Positions 14,840 to 20,881 of a DNA stretch of 20,881 nt are shown piece after piece. The position numbers were made by a program, and so were the translations under genes. The stretch lies in contig CAJOQL010000035.1 in NCBI GenBank assembly GCA_905236935.1, forward strand, positions 1-20,881, read 5' to 3'. Position 1 is the stretch's first letter. Each line of letters opens with the position of its first letter. The DNA is from an uncultured Bacilli bacterium. Lineage in GTDB: Bacteria > Bacillota_I > Bacilli_A > RF39 > UBA660. The notes beneath the pieces were generated by a model. That model had not been told where the DNA came from and did not search any database. It saw nothing but the letters and a program-made list of their open reading frames with translations.

Positions 14840-14998
14840 ATGCTTAAAAGTATTTTTCATCAAAAAATTTATTTCAATTTTTTAATTGATTTAACAAAAT
14901 CAAATGGTTTATTGAAGAGAGCAAATTACAAATTTAAAAAATCTGCTCTCTTTTTATATGCCATAAAAGGGGGTGATAACCTCAAAAATATTATTTAA
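14840..14998 (+). CDS. Possible 52-aa leader ORF before the adhesin
   Basis: ATG 14840 follows a strong ATAAGGAGG site and opens 52 codons to TAA 14996-14998. The product starts MLKSIFHQKIYFNFLIDLTK and is basic and hydrophobic, with no recognised family. A terminator hairpin lies inside the reading frame, so ribosomes on this ORF would disrupt the hairpin. It may be a leader peptide controlling the adhesin gene, or the ribosome site may only serve as part of an RNA structure. Confidence 0.4.
   Translation: MLKSIFHQKIYFNFLIDLTKSNGLLKRANYKFKKSALFLYAIKGGDNLKNII
14915..14956 (+). terminator. Internal leader terminator (attenuator candidate)
   Basis: AAGAGAGCA (14915-14923) pairs perfectly with TGCTCTCTT (14944-14952), a 9-bp stem with a 20-nt loop, followed by a T-run. 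It stands about 65 bases before the adhesin start and downstream of the leader promoter. A second small hairpin, GGGGT (14970-14974)/ACCTC (14979-14983) with loop GATA, lies between it and the gene. Confidence 0.65.
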
Positions 14999-15019
14999 TA
15001 ATTTAGAATAGGAGGATAA

Positions 15020-17134
15020 ATGTTTAAAAAATTATTAAAAATAATATTACTTATAATTTTAATGTCAATAATGCATATTATCGCTAATGCAGATGAAGAC
15101 TATATGTTGAAAACTTTTGATAAAGTTCCAGATATTTATGTTACAAAAATTAGTCCTAAACATAAAATATATGATTATATGTATATAATTGCACGTGCTA
15201 ATGATAAAGCTCATGTTTATTGTGTTGAACCAGGTGTTTCTATAAATAGTAAAGCTCTTTATAATGGAATAAATGATATATCAAATTCAAATTTAACAAA
15301 AGAACAATATGAGAAAATTAAAATAATTTCATATTATGGTTATGGATATAAAAATGAAAGTATCGATCATACTGACAAAAAATGGTATGCTGTAACTCAA
15401 AGTCTCATTTGGCAAATTGAATCAAATAATCATGAAATATACTTTACCGATTATTTGCAAGGACCAAAAGTAGATAAATTTTCAAATGAATACCAAGAAA
15501 TGCAAAACTTAATTAATAGTCATAATCTTCTTCCAAACTTTAATCAAGATGTAATAAGCATAGATTTAGGAAATACCATTACATTAAATGATATAAATAA
15601 AGTTATATCTAACTATAATATTAATGTATCAAACGATAATATTAATGTAGTCAAAACGAATAATGAGATTACTATAAGTACCAATAAAATTGGCACTACA
15701 ACTATAAATTTTACTAAAAACTATAATAATTATAATTCCAAACCCTTATTATATACTGCAACTAACTCCCAAACACTATTTAAAGTAGGAAACTTAACTC
15801 CAACTACCACAGCTATTACTGTTAATGTAACTGGTGCTAAAATAACAATTAATAAAATTGATTATGAAACAGAAAAATTTGAAACAATTTCCGATGCTTC
15901 TTTAATAGGCGCCAAATATGGATTATATGATATAAATGATAATCTTTTAGAAGAACTAATAATTACTAACAATGGTTCATCTACTAGTTCAAATATATTA
16001 AAATTAAATGAAACTTACTATCTTAAAGAAATATTTCCAAGTACTGGTTATGAAATAGATAAAGAAAAACACTATTTTACTATTAAAGAAAAAGAAATAA
16101 ATCTTACTTTAAAAGAACAAATAATAAAAAGAAAAGTAATTATTAAAAAATATACATCTAATTATGAATTCATTAAATCTATTCCTGAAAAAGATATAGA
16201 TTTTGAAATTTATCTAAAATCAAATAATATCTTATTTGAAACTATAACTACTAATGAAGATGGTATAGCATCTATTACATTACCATACGGAATATATATT
16301 TTTAAACAAAAAAATACTAATAAATATTATAATAAAGTAGATGACTTTGAAATTATAATTGACAAAGTAGATAAACAAATCGAACTAAATCTATTAAACA
16401 ATATAAATAGTGCTAAAGTTAAAGTTATAAAGATAGATGGTGAAACAAATCAACTATTACCACTATCAAATATTAAATTTAAAATAAAAAATCTAGATAT
16501 CGATTCTTACATTTGTGAAAATGATTCATGTGATTTTTCTACTACGAATGGTGAATTTACTACTAAAAATCCACTACAATTTGGCAATTATCAATTAGAA
16601 GAAACTAGTGAATATATTAAAGGCTATCAAATAAATAAAACCCCACTAAAATTTACAATAAATGATTCTAGTAATTTTATTAAAGATAATAATGATATAT
16701 TAATAGAACTAAAATTTATTAACTTACCATCTTACGGTAAATTAGAACTTACTAAAATAGATTTTGATAATAACTTACCACTTTTAAATACTCTAATAAA
16801 TGTTTATGACGAAAATAATAATCTTATTTATAGTGGATGTACTGATATAAATGGAAATATTTTTGTAGAAAAATTAAGAGTAGGAGAGTATTTTTATCAA
16901 GAAATAAAACCATCACCAGGATATTTATTAGAAAATACTATTAAAAAATTTACTATTTCAAATCACAATGAAGTTATAAAAGAAATCTTAACTAATAAAA
17001 AAGAACTAGAACCACCAGAAATTATTAAAGTTCCAAATACTTATAAAAATGATTATTATTCAAATATTTCATTATTCTTTATAATAATAGGATTTATAAT
17101 ATCTAGAAAGACTATAAAATGTTCAAAAAAATAA
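15020..17134 (+). CDS. Thioester-domain, SpaA-repeat surface adhesin with sorting signal
   Basis: A 704-residue cell-wall protein. The signal peptide is at 1-24 (MFKK, hydrophobic core, ANA cleavage). An N-terminal TQXA thioester domain follows, with Cys68 (VYCVEPG) and Gln127 (AVTQSLIW); in the family these form an internal Cys-Gln thioester that bonds covalently to host surface amines. Several Cna-B/SpaA-like beta-sandwich repeats run from about 270 to 660, with openings such as 'KITINKID', 'KVKVIKIDGETNQLLPL' and 'KLELTKIDFDNNLPLLN' and ends such as YYLKEIFPSTGY and YFYQEIKPSPGY. The Lys and Glu of these can make isopeptide bonds. The C-terminus has VPNTY (671-675), a variant sortase motif, then a membrane segment and a basic tail. 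The start ATG follows AGGAGG. The sortase gene overlaps the end by 16 nt. Confidence 0.88.
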   Translation: MFKKLLKIILLIILMSIMHIIANADEDYMLKTFDKVPDIYVTKISPKHKIYDYMYIIARANDKAHVYCVEPGVSINSKALYNGINDISNSNLTKEQYEKIKIISYYGYGYKNESIDHTDKKWYAVTQSLIWQIESNNHEIYFTDYLQGPKVDKFSNEYQEMQNLINSHNLLPNFNQDVISIDLGNTITLNDINKVISNYNINVSNDNINVVKTNNEITISTNKIGTTTINFTKNYNNYNSKPLLYTATNSQTLFKVGNLTPTTTAITVNVTGAKITINKIDYETEKFETISDASLIGAKYGLYDINDNLLEELIITNNGSSTSSNILKLNETYYLKEIFPSTGYEIDKEKHYFTIKEKEINLTLKEQIIKRKVIIKKYTSNYEFIKSIPEKDIDFEIYLKSNNILFETITTNEDGIASITLPYGIYIFKQKNTNKYYNKVDDFEIIIDKVDKQIELNLLNNINSAKVKVIKIDGETNQLLPLSNIKFKIKNLDIDSYICENDSCDFSTTNGEFTTKNPLQFGNYQLEETSEYIKGYQINKTPLKFTINDSSNFIKDNNDILIELKFINLPSYGKLELTKIDFDNNLPLLNTLINVYDENNNLIYSGCTDINGNIFVEKLRVGEYFYQEIKPSPGYLLENTIKKFTISNHNEVIKEILTNKKELEPPEIIKVPNTYKNDYYSNISLFFIIIGFIISRKTIKCSKK

Positions 17135-17697
17135 TAGGATATTTTATAATTATACTAAGTATTATTAACATAATTATAAAATATAGTACAACCCAAAATT
17201 TAAAAGAAAAAGAAGAAAAAAATATTGCTAAATATTTAGCAAAAAGTAATGACAAAAATGAAAAACAAAATAGCTTTATCGCTATATTAGAAATACCAAA
17301 AATAAATTTAAAAAAAGGTTTATATAATATTAACTCAAAAGAAAATAATGTAGATAAAAATATTGAAATTTTACATGAATCTCAAATGCCAGATATTAAT
17401 AATGGTAATTTTATCTTAGCAAGTCATTCTGGAACTAGTAAAATATCTTATTTTAAAAACTTAGATAAACTTAATATAAATGATAAATTAATAATTTACT
17501 ATAAAACAGAAAAATATACTTATAAACTAGTAAACATTTACGAAGTAGATAAAACAGGAAGTATTGAAATAATAAGAAATCATAATAAAAGAGCTTTAAC
17601 TTTAATAACGTGCAATAAAAATAATAAATCTAAACAATTAGTATTTATTGCCGAACTAGACACAATTGAACAATTAATAGCAAATAATAGTAATTAA
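17119..17697 (+). CDS. Sortase family transpeptidase, catalytic Arg apparently replaced
   Basis: A 192-residue sortase with an N-terminal membrane anchor (about 5-22) and an outer catalytic domain. The catalytic His is His103 (ASHSG) and the nucleophile Cys165 (TLITC). In sortases the third residue is an Arg five positions before the Ala of the last core strand. Here the sequence is SKQLVFIAEL, with Gln173 at that place and Lys172 beside it. The translation starts at ATG 17119 inside the adhesin gene, 16 nt before its stop, so the two are coupled. The adhesin with its VPNTY signal is the obvious substrate. The length suits a dedicated (class D/E-like or pilin-type) enzyme; the class is not certain. 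Confidence 0.88.
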   Translation: MFKKIIGYFIIILSIINIIIKYSTTQNLKEKEEKNIAKYLAKSNDKNEKQNSFIAILEIPKINLKKGLYNINSKENNVDKNIEILHESQMPDINNGNFILASHSGTSKISYFKNLDKLNINDKLIIYYKTEKYTYKLVNIYEVDKTGSIEIIRNHNKRALTLITCNKNNKSKQLVFIAELDTIEQLIANNSN

Positions 17698-17708
17698 TTT
17701 AAAAAACA

Positions 17709-17745
17709 AAAAAGGAACTCCATCACTAGAATTCCTTTATTTTCT
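17709..17745 (+). terminator. Terminator of the adhesin-sortase operon
   Basis: AAAGGAACTC and GAATTCCTTT form an imperfect stem with an 8-nt loop, followed by ATTTTCTTT. It ends the plus-strand surface operon just before the tRNA fragment. Confidence 0.65.
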
Positions 17746-17746
17746 T

Positions 17747-17790
17747 TGGAGGGGCCTACCAGATTTGAACTGGTGCTCAGGGAGTTGCAG
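17747..17790 (-). pseudogene. 3' half of a tRNA-Cys, cut at the anticodon loop (attachment site)
   Basis: Read on the minus strand this is CTGCAAC (anticodon loop, GCA), TCCCT (3' anticodon stem), GAGC (variable), ACCAG-TTCAAAT-CTGGT (T arm), AGGCCCC (3' acceptor), T and CCA. Every element of a tRNA-Cys 3' half is in place. The match stops exactly at the first base of the anticodon loop; the expected partner stem AGGGA is missing. No 5' half in this orientation occurs in the window. This is what remains at one end after a tyrosine integrase has recombined within the anticodon loop. Confidence 0.85.
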
Positions 17791-18001
17791 ATAAAGTAGA
17801 AAAAACTAAATATCTAGCAAATTCCCATCAAATCGAGATAAAACAAAATAATTCTAAATTATAAAAAACTAAATTTTTAATAATTTTTTTGAAATATTTT
17901 GAATTAAATCGACACCAAAATGGACACCGGTTTTACCTATCTGTTCCTTCCAATTAATGATTATACTACAATTACTATATAAAATCAAAAAATTTATCCA
18001 A
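17791..18001. other. Element end region with repeat sites
   Basis: No gene is seen here between the tRNA fragment and the integrase stop. A direct repeat GACACC occurs at 17911-17916 and 17923-17928 at 12-bp spacing, in the right place for integrase arm-type binding sites. The rest is AT-rich without clear structure. Confidence 0.4.
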
Positions 18002-19675
18002 TTAAAAAGAAAGGATATCTCTAATTATAGAAATATCCTTTTCCTTTTTAAGCTTAATGCTTTCATTATTTTTAAATCTTTTATAAGATTCAATTTTAAT
18101 TTTTAGGTTTTCAATATTATCATCAATTAAATAATTTAGTTTAGAATCTTGTTCTAAAATTGCGTCTTTTAAGTTTTGAACTATTGATAAATAATTATTT
18201 GTATTTATATATTGTTTTGAAATGTAATCTAGCATTTTTAAATCATCTTCATTCAATTTCTCAATAGGGTAGTTATTAAGTATTTTTACAACAAAATCTA
18301 TATTTAAATCAACATACTCAATTTGATCGAATAAGTCATTATCAATTTTATTCCTTAATTGTTTAAGTTCATCTATATCAACATGAGTATAAAATTCTTC
18401 TAAAACTCTTTCGGTATTGCCTAGCATTTTTGCAATATCCTTTTTAGGAACTCCATTTCTTTCTAAAATATTAGCAACAGTATGTCTAATTCTATGCAAA
18501 TCTACATCTTTAATATTATACTCTTCTTTAAATTTTTTCCATTGTCGTGAAAGATGATTAGGATCAGCAGGAATATTATCATCTAATAAGTTTATTTCAT
18601 TATAGTTAATATTTCTACCTTCTCTATAAGTTGTAAATACATAATCATTTGAATTAATAGATAAGCCACAAGCAATTTTAAAACTATAGTATTGCTTTAA
18701 AGATTTAATTGCAATATCAGATAAAATATTTGTTCTATAACTATTGTAAGTCTTCAATCCTTTTTTTCTTAATCTTGAAAATTCTTTATCATTAGAAATA
18801 ATATTTTCTTCAATATATTTTTTATAAAAAGTTTTAGAAATTGAAGTAGTCAAAGCATATTGAAAATTTACTTCCTTATTTGTGAAATCTATATCACACC
18901 ATCTAAGTCCACAGGCTTCTTCTTTCCTACAACCTAATGAAAAAATCATATTCATAAAAGTTTTTAATCTTATATCAGCATATTTGTCTATACATTTTAG
19001 AGCATATTTTGCATCATCAAGTTTAAAATATGATAATTCGACTTTTTTCCTTTTAGGTTTAGGTTTATTAGTAACTAATGCATATGGATTACTGATTATT
19101 AATCCCTTTGAAACAGCAAAATTTAGAATTGCATTTAAATATTTTACAGAATTATAAACTGTTCGTTCTGAAATTTTTTTGTTGGTATTATAAACATTTT
19201 TATCTCTTAAGTAATCAAGATAATTTTCAATTGTAGTTTTAGTTATACTAGACAATTTATAATCTTTAAAATACTCATAAATATAATTTTTAATTTTAAT
19301 TAAATAATCAAATATAGTATTTAAATCAATATCATCTCGATTTTCTCTAACAAAAAGATTATCAATAAATAATGAAATAACATCTACAAACATAATGTCT
19401 TTATCTTGTGTAATATCTTTATTAGAATTAGTTATAATTGCCAACTCATTTAACTGATTTTTAATTTTTATTGCTTCAAGCAAGGTTCCTTCAACTACTT
19501 TTGATTTTCTATTTCCTTTTGTAGATCTTACTTTATATTTTTTATTCGGAATAATTTCTTCAATTCCTGATAAATCTGCTTTTGTAATTTTTAGTGATTT
19601 AGCTTCAGTTAATCCTATCGAAAAGTTTTTTAAGTCACTTTTTACTAAATCACTTTTTTTTGCAATTCTACTCAT
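18002..19675 (-). CDS. int: Tyrosine recombinase, phage/island integrase
   Basis: A 557-residue integrase. An arm-binding AP2-like domain lies at about 43-82 (KYKVRSTKGNRKSK), a core-binding SAM-like domain at about 95-200, and the catalytic domain at about 215-440. Catalytic residues are Arg250 (GCRKEE), probable Lys308, His394 and Arg397 (HRIRH) and Tyr429 (FYTHVD); the usual second His after LG is Asn420. About 120 extra residues, largely helical and charged, follow the catalytic domain, longer than usual for this family. Its ATG overlaps the stop of the excisionase-like gene (ATGA), so both come from one minus-strand transcript. Its 3' end faces the cut tRNA-Cys 212 bases away, the normal placement of int beside att. 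Confidence 0.95.
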   Translation of the reverse strand: MSRIAKKSDLVKSDLKNFSIGLTEAKSLKITKADLSGIEEIIPNKKYKVRSTKGNRKSKVVEGTLLEAIKIKNQLNELAIITNSNKDITQDKDIMFVDVISLFIDNLFVRENRDDIDLNTIFDYLIKIKNYIYEYFKDYKLSSITKTTIENYLDYLRDKNVYNTNKKISERTVYNSVKYLNAILNFAVSKGLIISNPYALVTNKPKPKRKKVELSYFKLDDAKYALKCIDKYADIRLKTFMNMIFSLGCRKEEACGLRWCDIDFTNKEVNFQYALTTSISKTFYKKYIEENIISNDKEFSRLRKKGLKTYNSYRTNILSDIAIKSLKQYYSFKIACGLSINSNDYVFTTYREGRNINYNEINLLDDNIPADPNHLSRQWKKFKEEYNIKDVDLHRIRHTVANILERNGVPKKDIAKMLGNTERVLEEFYTHVDIDELKQLRNKIDNDLFDQIEYVDLNIDFVVKILNNYPIEKLNEDDLKMLDYISKQYINTNNYLSIVQNLKDAILEQDSKLNYLIDDNIENLKIKIESYKRFKNNESIKLKKEKDISIIRDILSF

Positions 19676-19986
19676 AATTTATAACCTTTATATTTAAAAT
19701 TATTATTTTTATTATTTTCAAGAAATATTTCAATATCCTTCTTTTTATAATATCTTGTTTTACCCAATTGTATTGCAGTTAATCTTTTTTCATTTACTGC
19801 TTTATTTACTGAATACATTGTTAACATAGGATATAAATCTAATATTTCTTTTAATTTATATAGATTATTATCTTCTTCAGCTTCTTTTTTTAATTCTAAA
19901 TTTTTTTCTTTGATTTCATAGTTTTTTATAAAATTAGCAATATCAAAGAAAATATCACTTAATTTTTTATTTTGATCTATAAACAT
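19672..19986 (-). CDS. Excisionase-like helix-turn-helix protein
   Basis: A 104-residue protein. Residues about 48-95 have the winged-helix pattern of MerR-like excisionases (HTH_17): 'MLTMYSVNKAVNEKRLTAIQ' then 'LGKTRYYKKKDIEIFLEN'. The N-terminal 45 residues form a charged helical extension. Such proteins bend DNA at the attachment site and favour excision. The gene is fused by a 4-nt overlap to the integrase. The ATG at 19986 is only one or two bases from AGGAGG, an unusually short spacing that would lower initiation; no other suitable start lies before the helix-turn-helix. This could keep the product scarce, or translation may depend on the upstream gene. Confidence 0.8.
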   Translation of the reverse strand: MFIDQNKKLSDIFFDIANFIKNYEIKEKNLELKKEAEEDNNLYKLKEILDLYPMLTMYSVNKAVNEKRLTAIQLGKTRYYKKKDIEIFLENNKNNNFKYKGYKL

Positions 19987-19991
19987 TCCTC

Positions 19992-20396
19992 CTATATGTT
20001 AATATCTTTTTGATTATTTAATGAAAGATTTAGCCCATAATAATCACCAACAATATCGTGAATATCTTCAATAATAGTTTTTTTAATTTCACTTTTAATC
20101 GGATATATTTTAAAATTAACTTTTTCTTTATCAATCCAATTATTTAAACCATCAATATTTTTTTGAATACTATAAGCAACTTGAATATTTTTATCTTTAA
20201 GTGATTCAAAAAACCAAATTGCAAGATCATTACTAGTATTAAAGGATTGATATATTTTTAAAATATATCCCTGACCAATATCATTATTAAATGTTTCAAT
20301 GACACCATCAATAGATTTAAAATTTACTTCACAATATCTGCAAAGAGATCGCATAATATCTTCACTTCTTTTTAAACTTTTATGCATTAATATCAT
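19992..20396 (-). CDS. Unknown protein, first gene of the integrase operon
   Basis: A 134-residue protein with no family I recognise. I start at ATG 20396, seven bases after AGGAGG; the in-frame GTG at 20405 belongs to that ribosome site. The protein has a basic N-terminus (HKSLKR), a Cys pair (RSLCRYCEVNF), a central mix of strands and helices with 'GQGYILKIYQSF' and 'LAIWFFESLKDKNIQVAYSI', and an acidic C-terminus. It has no membrane segment. It is five bases upstream of the excisionase-like gene on the same strand, which suggests a role in control of the element or host takeover. This is inference from position only. Confidence 0.75.
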   Translation of the reverse strand: MILMHKSLKRSEDIMRSLCRYCEVNFKSIDGVIETFNNDIGQGYILKIYQSFNTSNDLAIWFFESLKDKNIQVAYSIQKNIDGLNNWIDKEKVNFKIYPIKSEIKKTIIEDIHDIVGDYYGLNLSLNNQKDINI

Positions 20397-20441
20397 TTTT
20401 TCCACCTCCTAGCATAAAATATAAAATAAAGACCACATCAA

Positions 20442-20470
20442 TTGACAAACCAAATAATATAATGTAAAAT
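20442..20470 (+). promoter_or_regulatory. Promoter of tRNA-Cys
   Basis: A consensus TTGACA (20442-20447) and TAAAAT (20465-20470) are 17 bp apart. A TATAAT at 20457 is too close to the -35 to be used with it. The mature tRNA begins 20 bases after the -10. Confidence 0.75.
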
Positions 20471-20490
20471 ATTAAAAGATTAGTCAAATT

Positions 20491-20565
20491 GGTGCCGTAG
20501 CCAAGTGGTAAGGCAATGGACTGCAACTCCATCACGCGTCAGTTCAAATCTGACCGGCACCTCCA
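20491..20565 (+). tRNA. trnC: tRNA-Cys (GCA)
   Basis: A complete 75-nt cloverleaf. GGTGCCG (20491-20497) pairs with CGGCACC (20555-20561), discriminator T and encoded CCA 20563-20565. The anticodon stem ATGGA/TCCAT encloses loop CTGCAAC with anticodon GCA at 20523-20525. The T arm is GTCAG-TTCAAAT-CTGAC. It differs in acceptor, T stem and variable loop from the cut tRNA-Cys at 17747-17790, so it is a separate gene, on the opposite strand. Confidence 0.97.
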
Positions 20566-20576
20566 GTGACGTTTCT

Positions 20577-20632
20577 GTTCGAACTTTTCGAACATTTACG
20601 ATAGATATCATCTCATATTGAGATGATTTTTT
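20577..20632 (+). terminator. tRNA-Cys 3' hairpin and terminator
   Basis: GTTCGAA (20577-20583)/TTCGAAC (20587-20593) with loop CTT is followed by ATCATCTCA (20607-20615)/TGAGATGAT (20619-20627) and a T-run. The second is a strong intrinsic terminator. Confidence 0.8.
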
Positions 20633-20639
20633 GTTTGTT

Positions 20640-20707
20640 GAACTCCACGTTATCAGCTTGGAAGTTCTATTAAAAAGTCATCCTTAAAAGAAAGGATGGT
20701 GTTTGTA
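20640..20707 (+). promoter_or_regulatory. Structured leader of the last gene
   Basis: GAACT (20640-20644) can pair with AGTTC (20664-20668). CATCCTT (20679-20685) pairs with AAGGATG (20692-20698), covering the ribosome binding site. It could be a translational switch. No known riboswitch class was recognised. Confidence 0.35.
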
Positions 20708-20881
20708 TTGATTAAGATTATTACACAAGAACTAGAAATAGAAAGTAATCTTAAACAACGACTAGAATTTATATGTGAGTTTTGTCATATCAAGCCTACT
20801 ATTATAAATGGTAGTATTAGAAAAATTGATAAGACTAATTTATCTTACATAGAGCCACATAAGATTATTGTTAAAGATACT
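20708..20881 (+). CDS. Partial gene of unknown function, cut by the window end
   Basis: An open frame runs to the last base without a stop, giving 58 residues, beginning (TTG as Met) MIKIITQELEIESNLKQRLE and including ICEFCHIKPTIING. TTG 20708 has AAGGATGGTG upstream at suitable distance. The in-frame ATG 20696 and GTG 20699 overlap that site and are less likely. No family is recognised from this part. Confidence 0.6.
   Translation, partial: MIKIITQELEIESNLKQRLEFICEFCHIKPTIINGSIRKIDKTNLSYIEPHKIIVKDT

Noticed and set aside
13187..17697. One continuous surface operon from the 13187 gene to the sortase
   Set aside because: A promoter at 14774 and a terminator at 14915-14956 separate the membrane protein gene from the adhesin and sortase, although read-through cannot be excluded.
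17747..17830. A full minus-strand tRNA or a tRNA with a group I intron
   Set aside because: No 5' half with matching acceptor (GGGGCCT), D arm or anticodon stem is found on the minus strand within the window, so it is a half gene only.
18882..19157. Plus-strand ORF inside the integrase gene
   Set aside because: It is the complement of the integrase catalytic domain and has no family features.
1..20881. CRISPR array, insertion sequence or TGA-as-Trp code
   Set aside because: No regularly spaced repeats and no DDE or HUH transposase were seen. TGA serves as a stop in yabG and in the excisionase-like gene.

Overview
The window comes from a very AT-rich, low-GC Gram-positive bacterium that carries sporulation genes. 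It uses TGA as a normal stop: yabG/veg and the excisionase/integrase pair both overlap as ATGA. The sporulation-linked genes yabG, veg, spoVG, yabP, yabQ and divIC sit in a spore-former order. The tmRNA tag ends LAFA, which resembles Mollicutes tags, so an uncultured gut-type Bacilli/Clostridia relative is a reasonable guess. No species can be named.

Region 1 (1 to about 4473) is the right-hand part of a mobile element. It holds a 390-nt stretch that looks like structured RNA with a possible pseudoknot, a small gene plus a MazF/PemK-like gene, a 37-aa ORF, and two overlapping large serine recombinase genes. The element ends inside yabG. Only the last ~173 codons of this spore-coat protease remain, with no start codon and an in-frame stop at the junction. 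The N-terminal part must lie beyond the left edge or be lost. Two recombinase genes beside a split sporulation gene suggest a skin-like intervening element that could be excised during sporulation.

Region 2 (4992 to 6868) is conserved core: veg, spoVG, yabP-yabQ, divIC and a complete ssrA tmRNA gene. Region 3 (6869 to 7224) has no long gene but holds several hairpins, a possible small RNA and a 15-codon ORF. Region 4 (7225 to 13136) holds a PAP2 phosphatase (minus strand), a LysR regulator, an RlmN/Cfr-like radical SAM protein without the usual N-terminal domain, trmB, a membrane-anchored thioredoxin-like protein, a PH-domain protein, an unknown anchored protein and a double-LysM protein.

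Region 5 (13187 to 17697) is a cell-surface locus. It has a multi-span membrane protein with a large outer domain, a leader with a 52-codon ORF and an internal terminator, a thioester-domain/SpaA-repeat adhesin with a sorting signal, and an overlapping sortase that lacks the usual catalytic arginine.

Region 6 (17698 to 20881) is a second mobile element. The 3' half of a tRNA-Cys lies on the minus strand and is cut exactly at the anticodon loop. Next to it are a tyrosine integrase, an excisionase-like protein and an unknown protein, forming a minus-strand operon. An intact but different tRNA-Cys on the plus strand and the start of an unknown gene with a structured leader complete the window.
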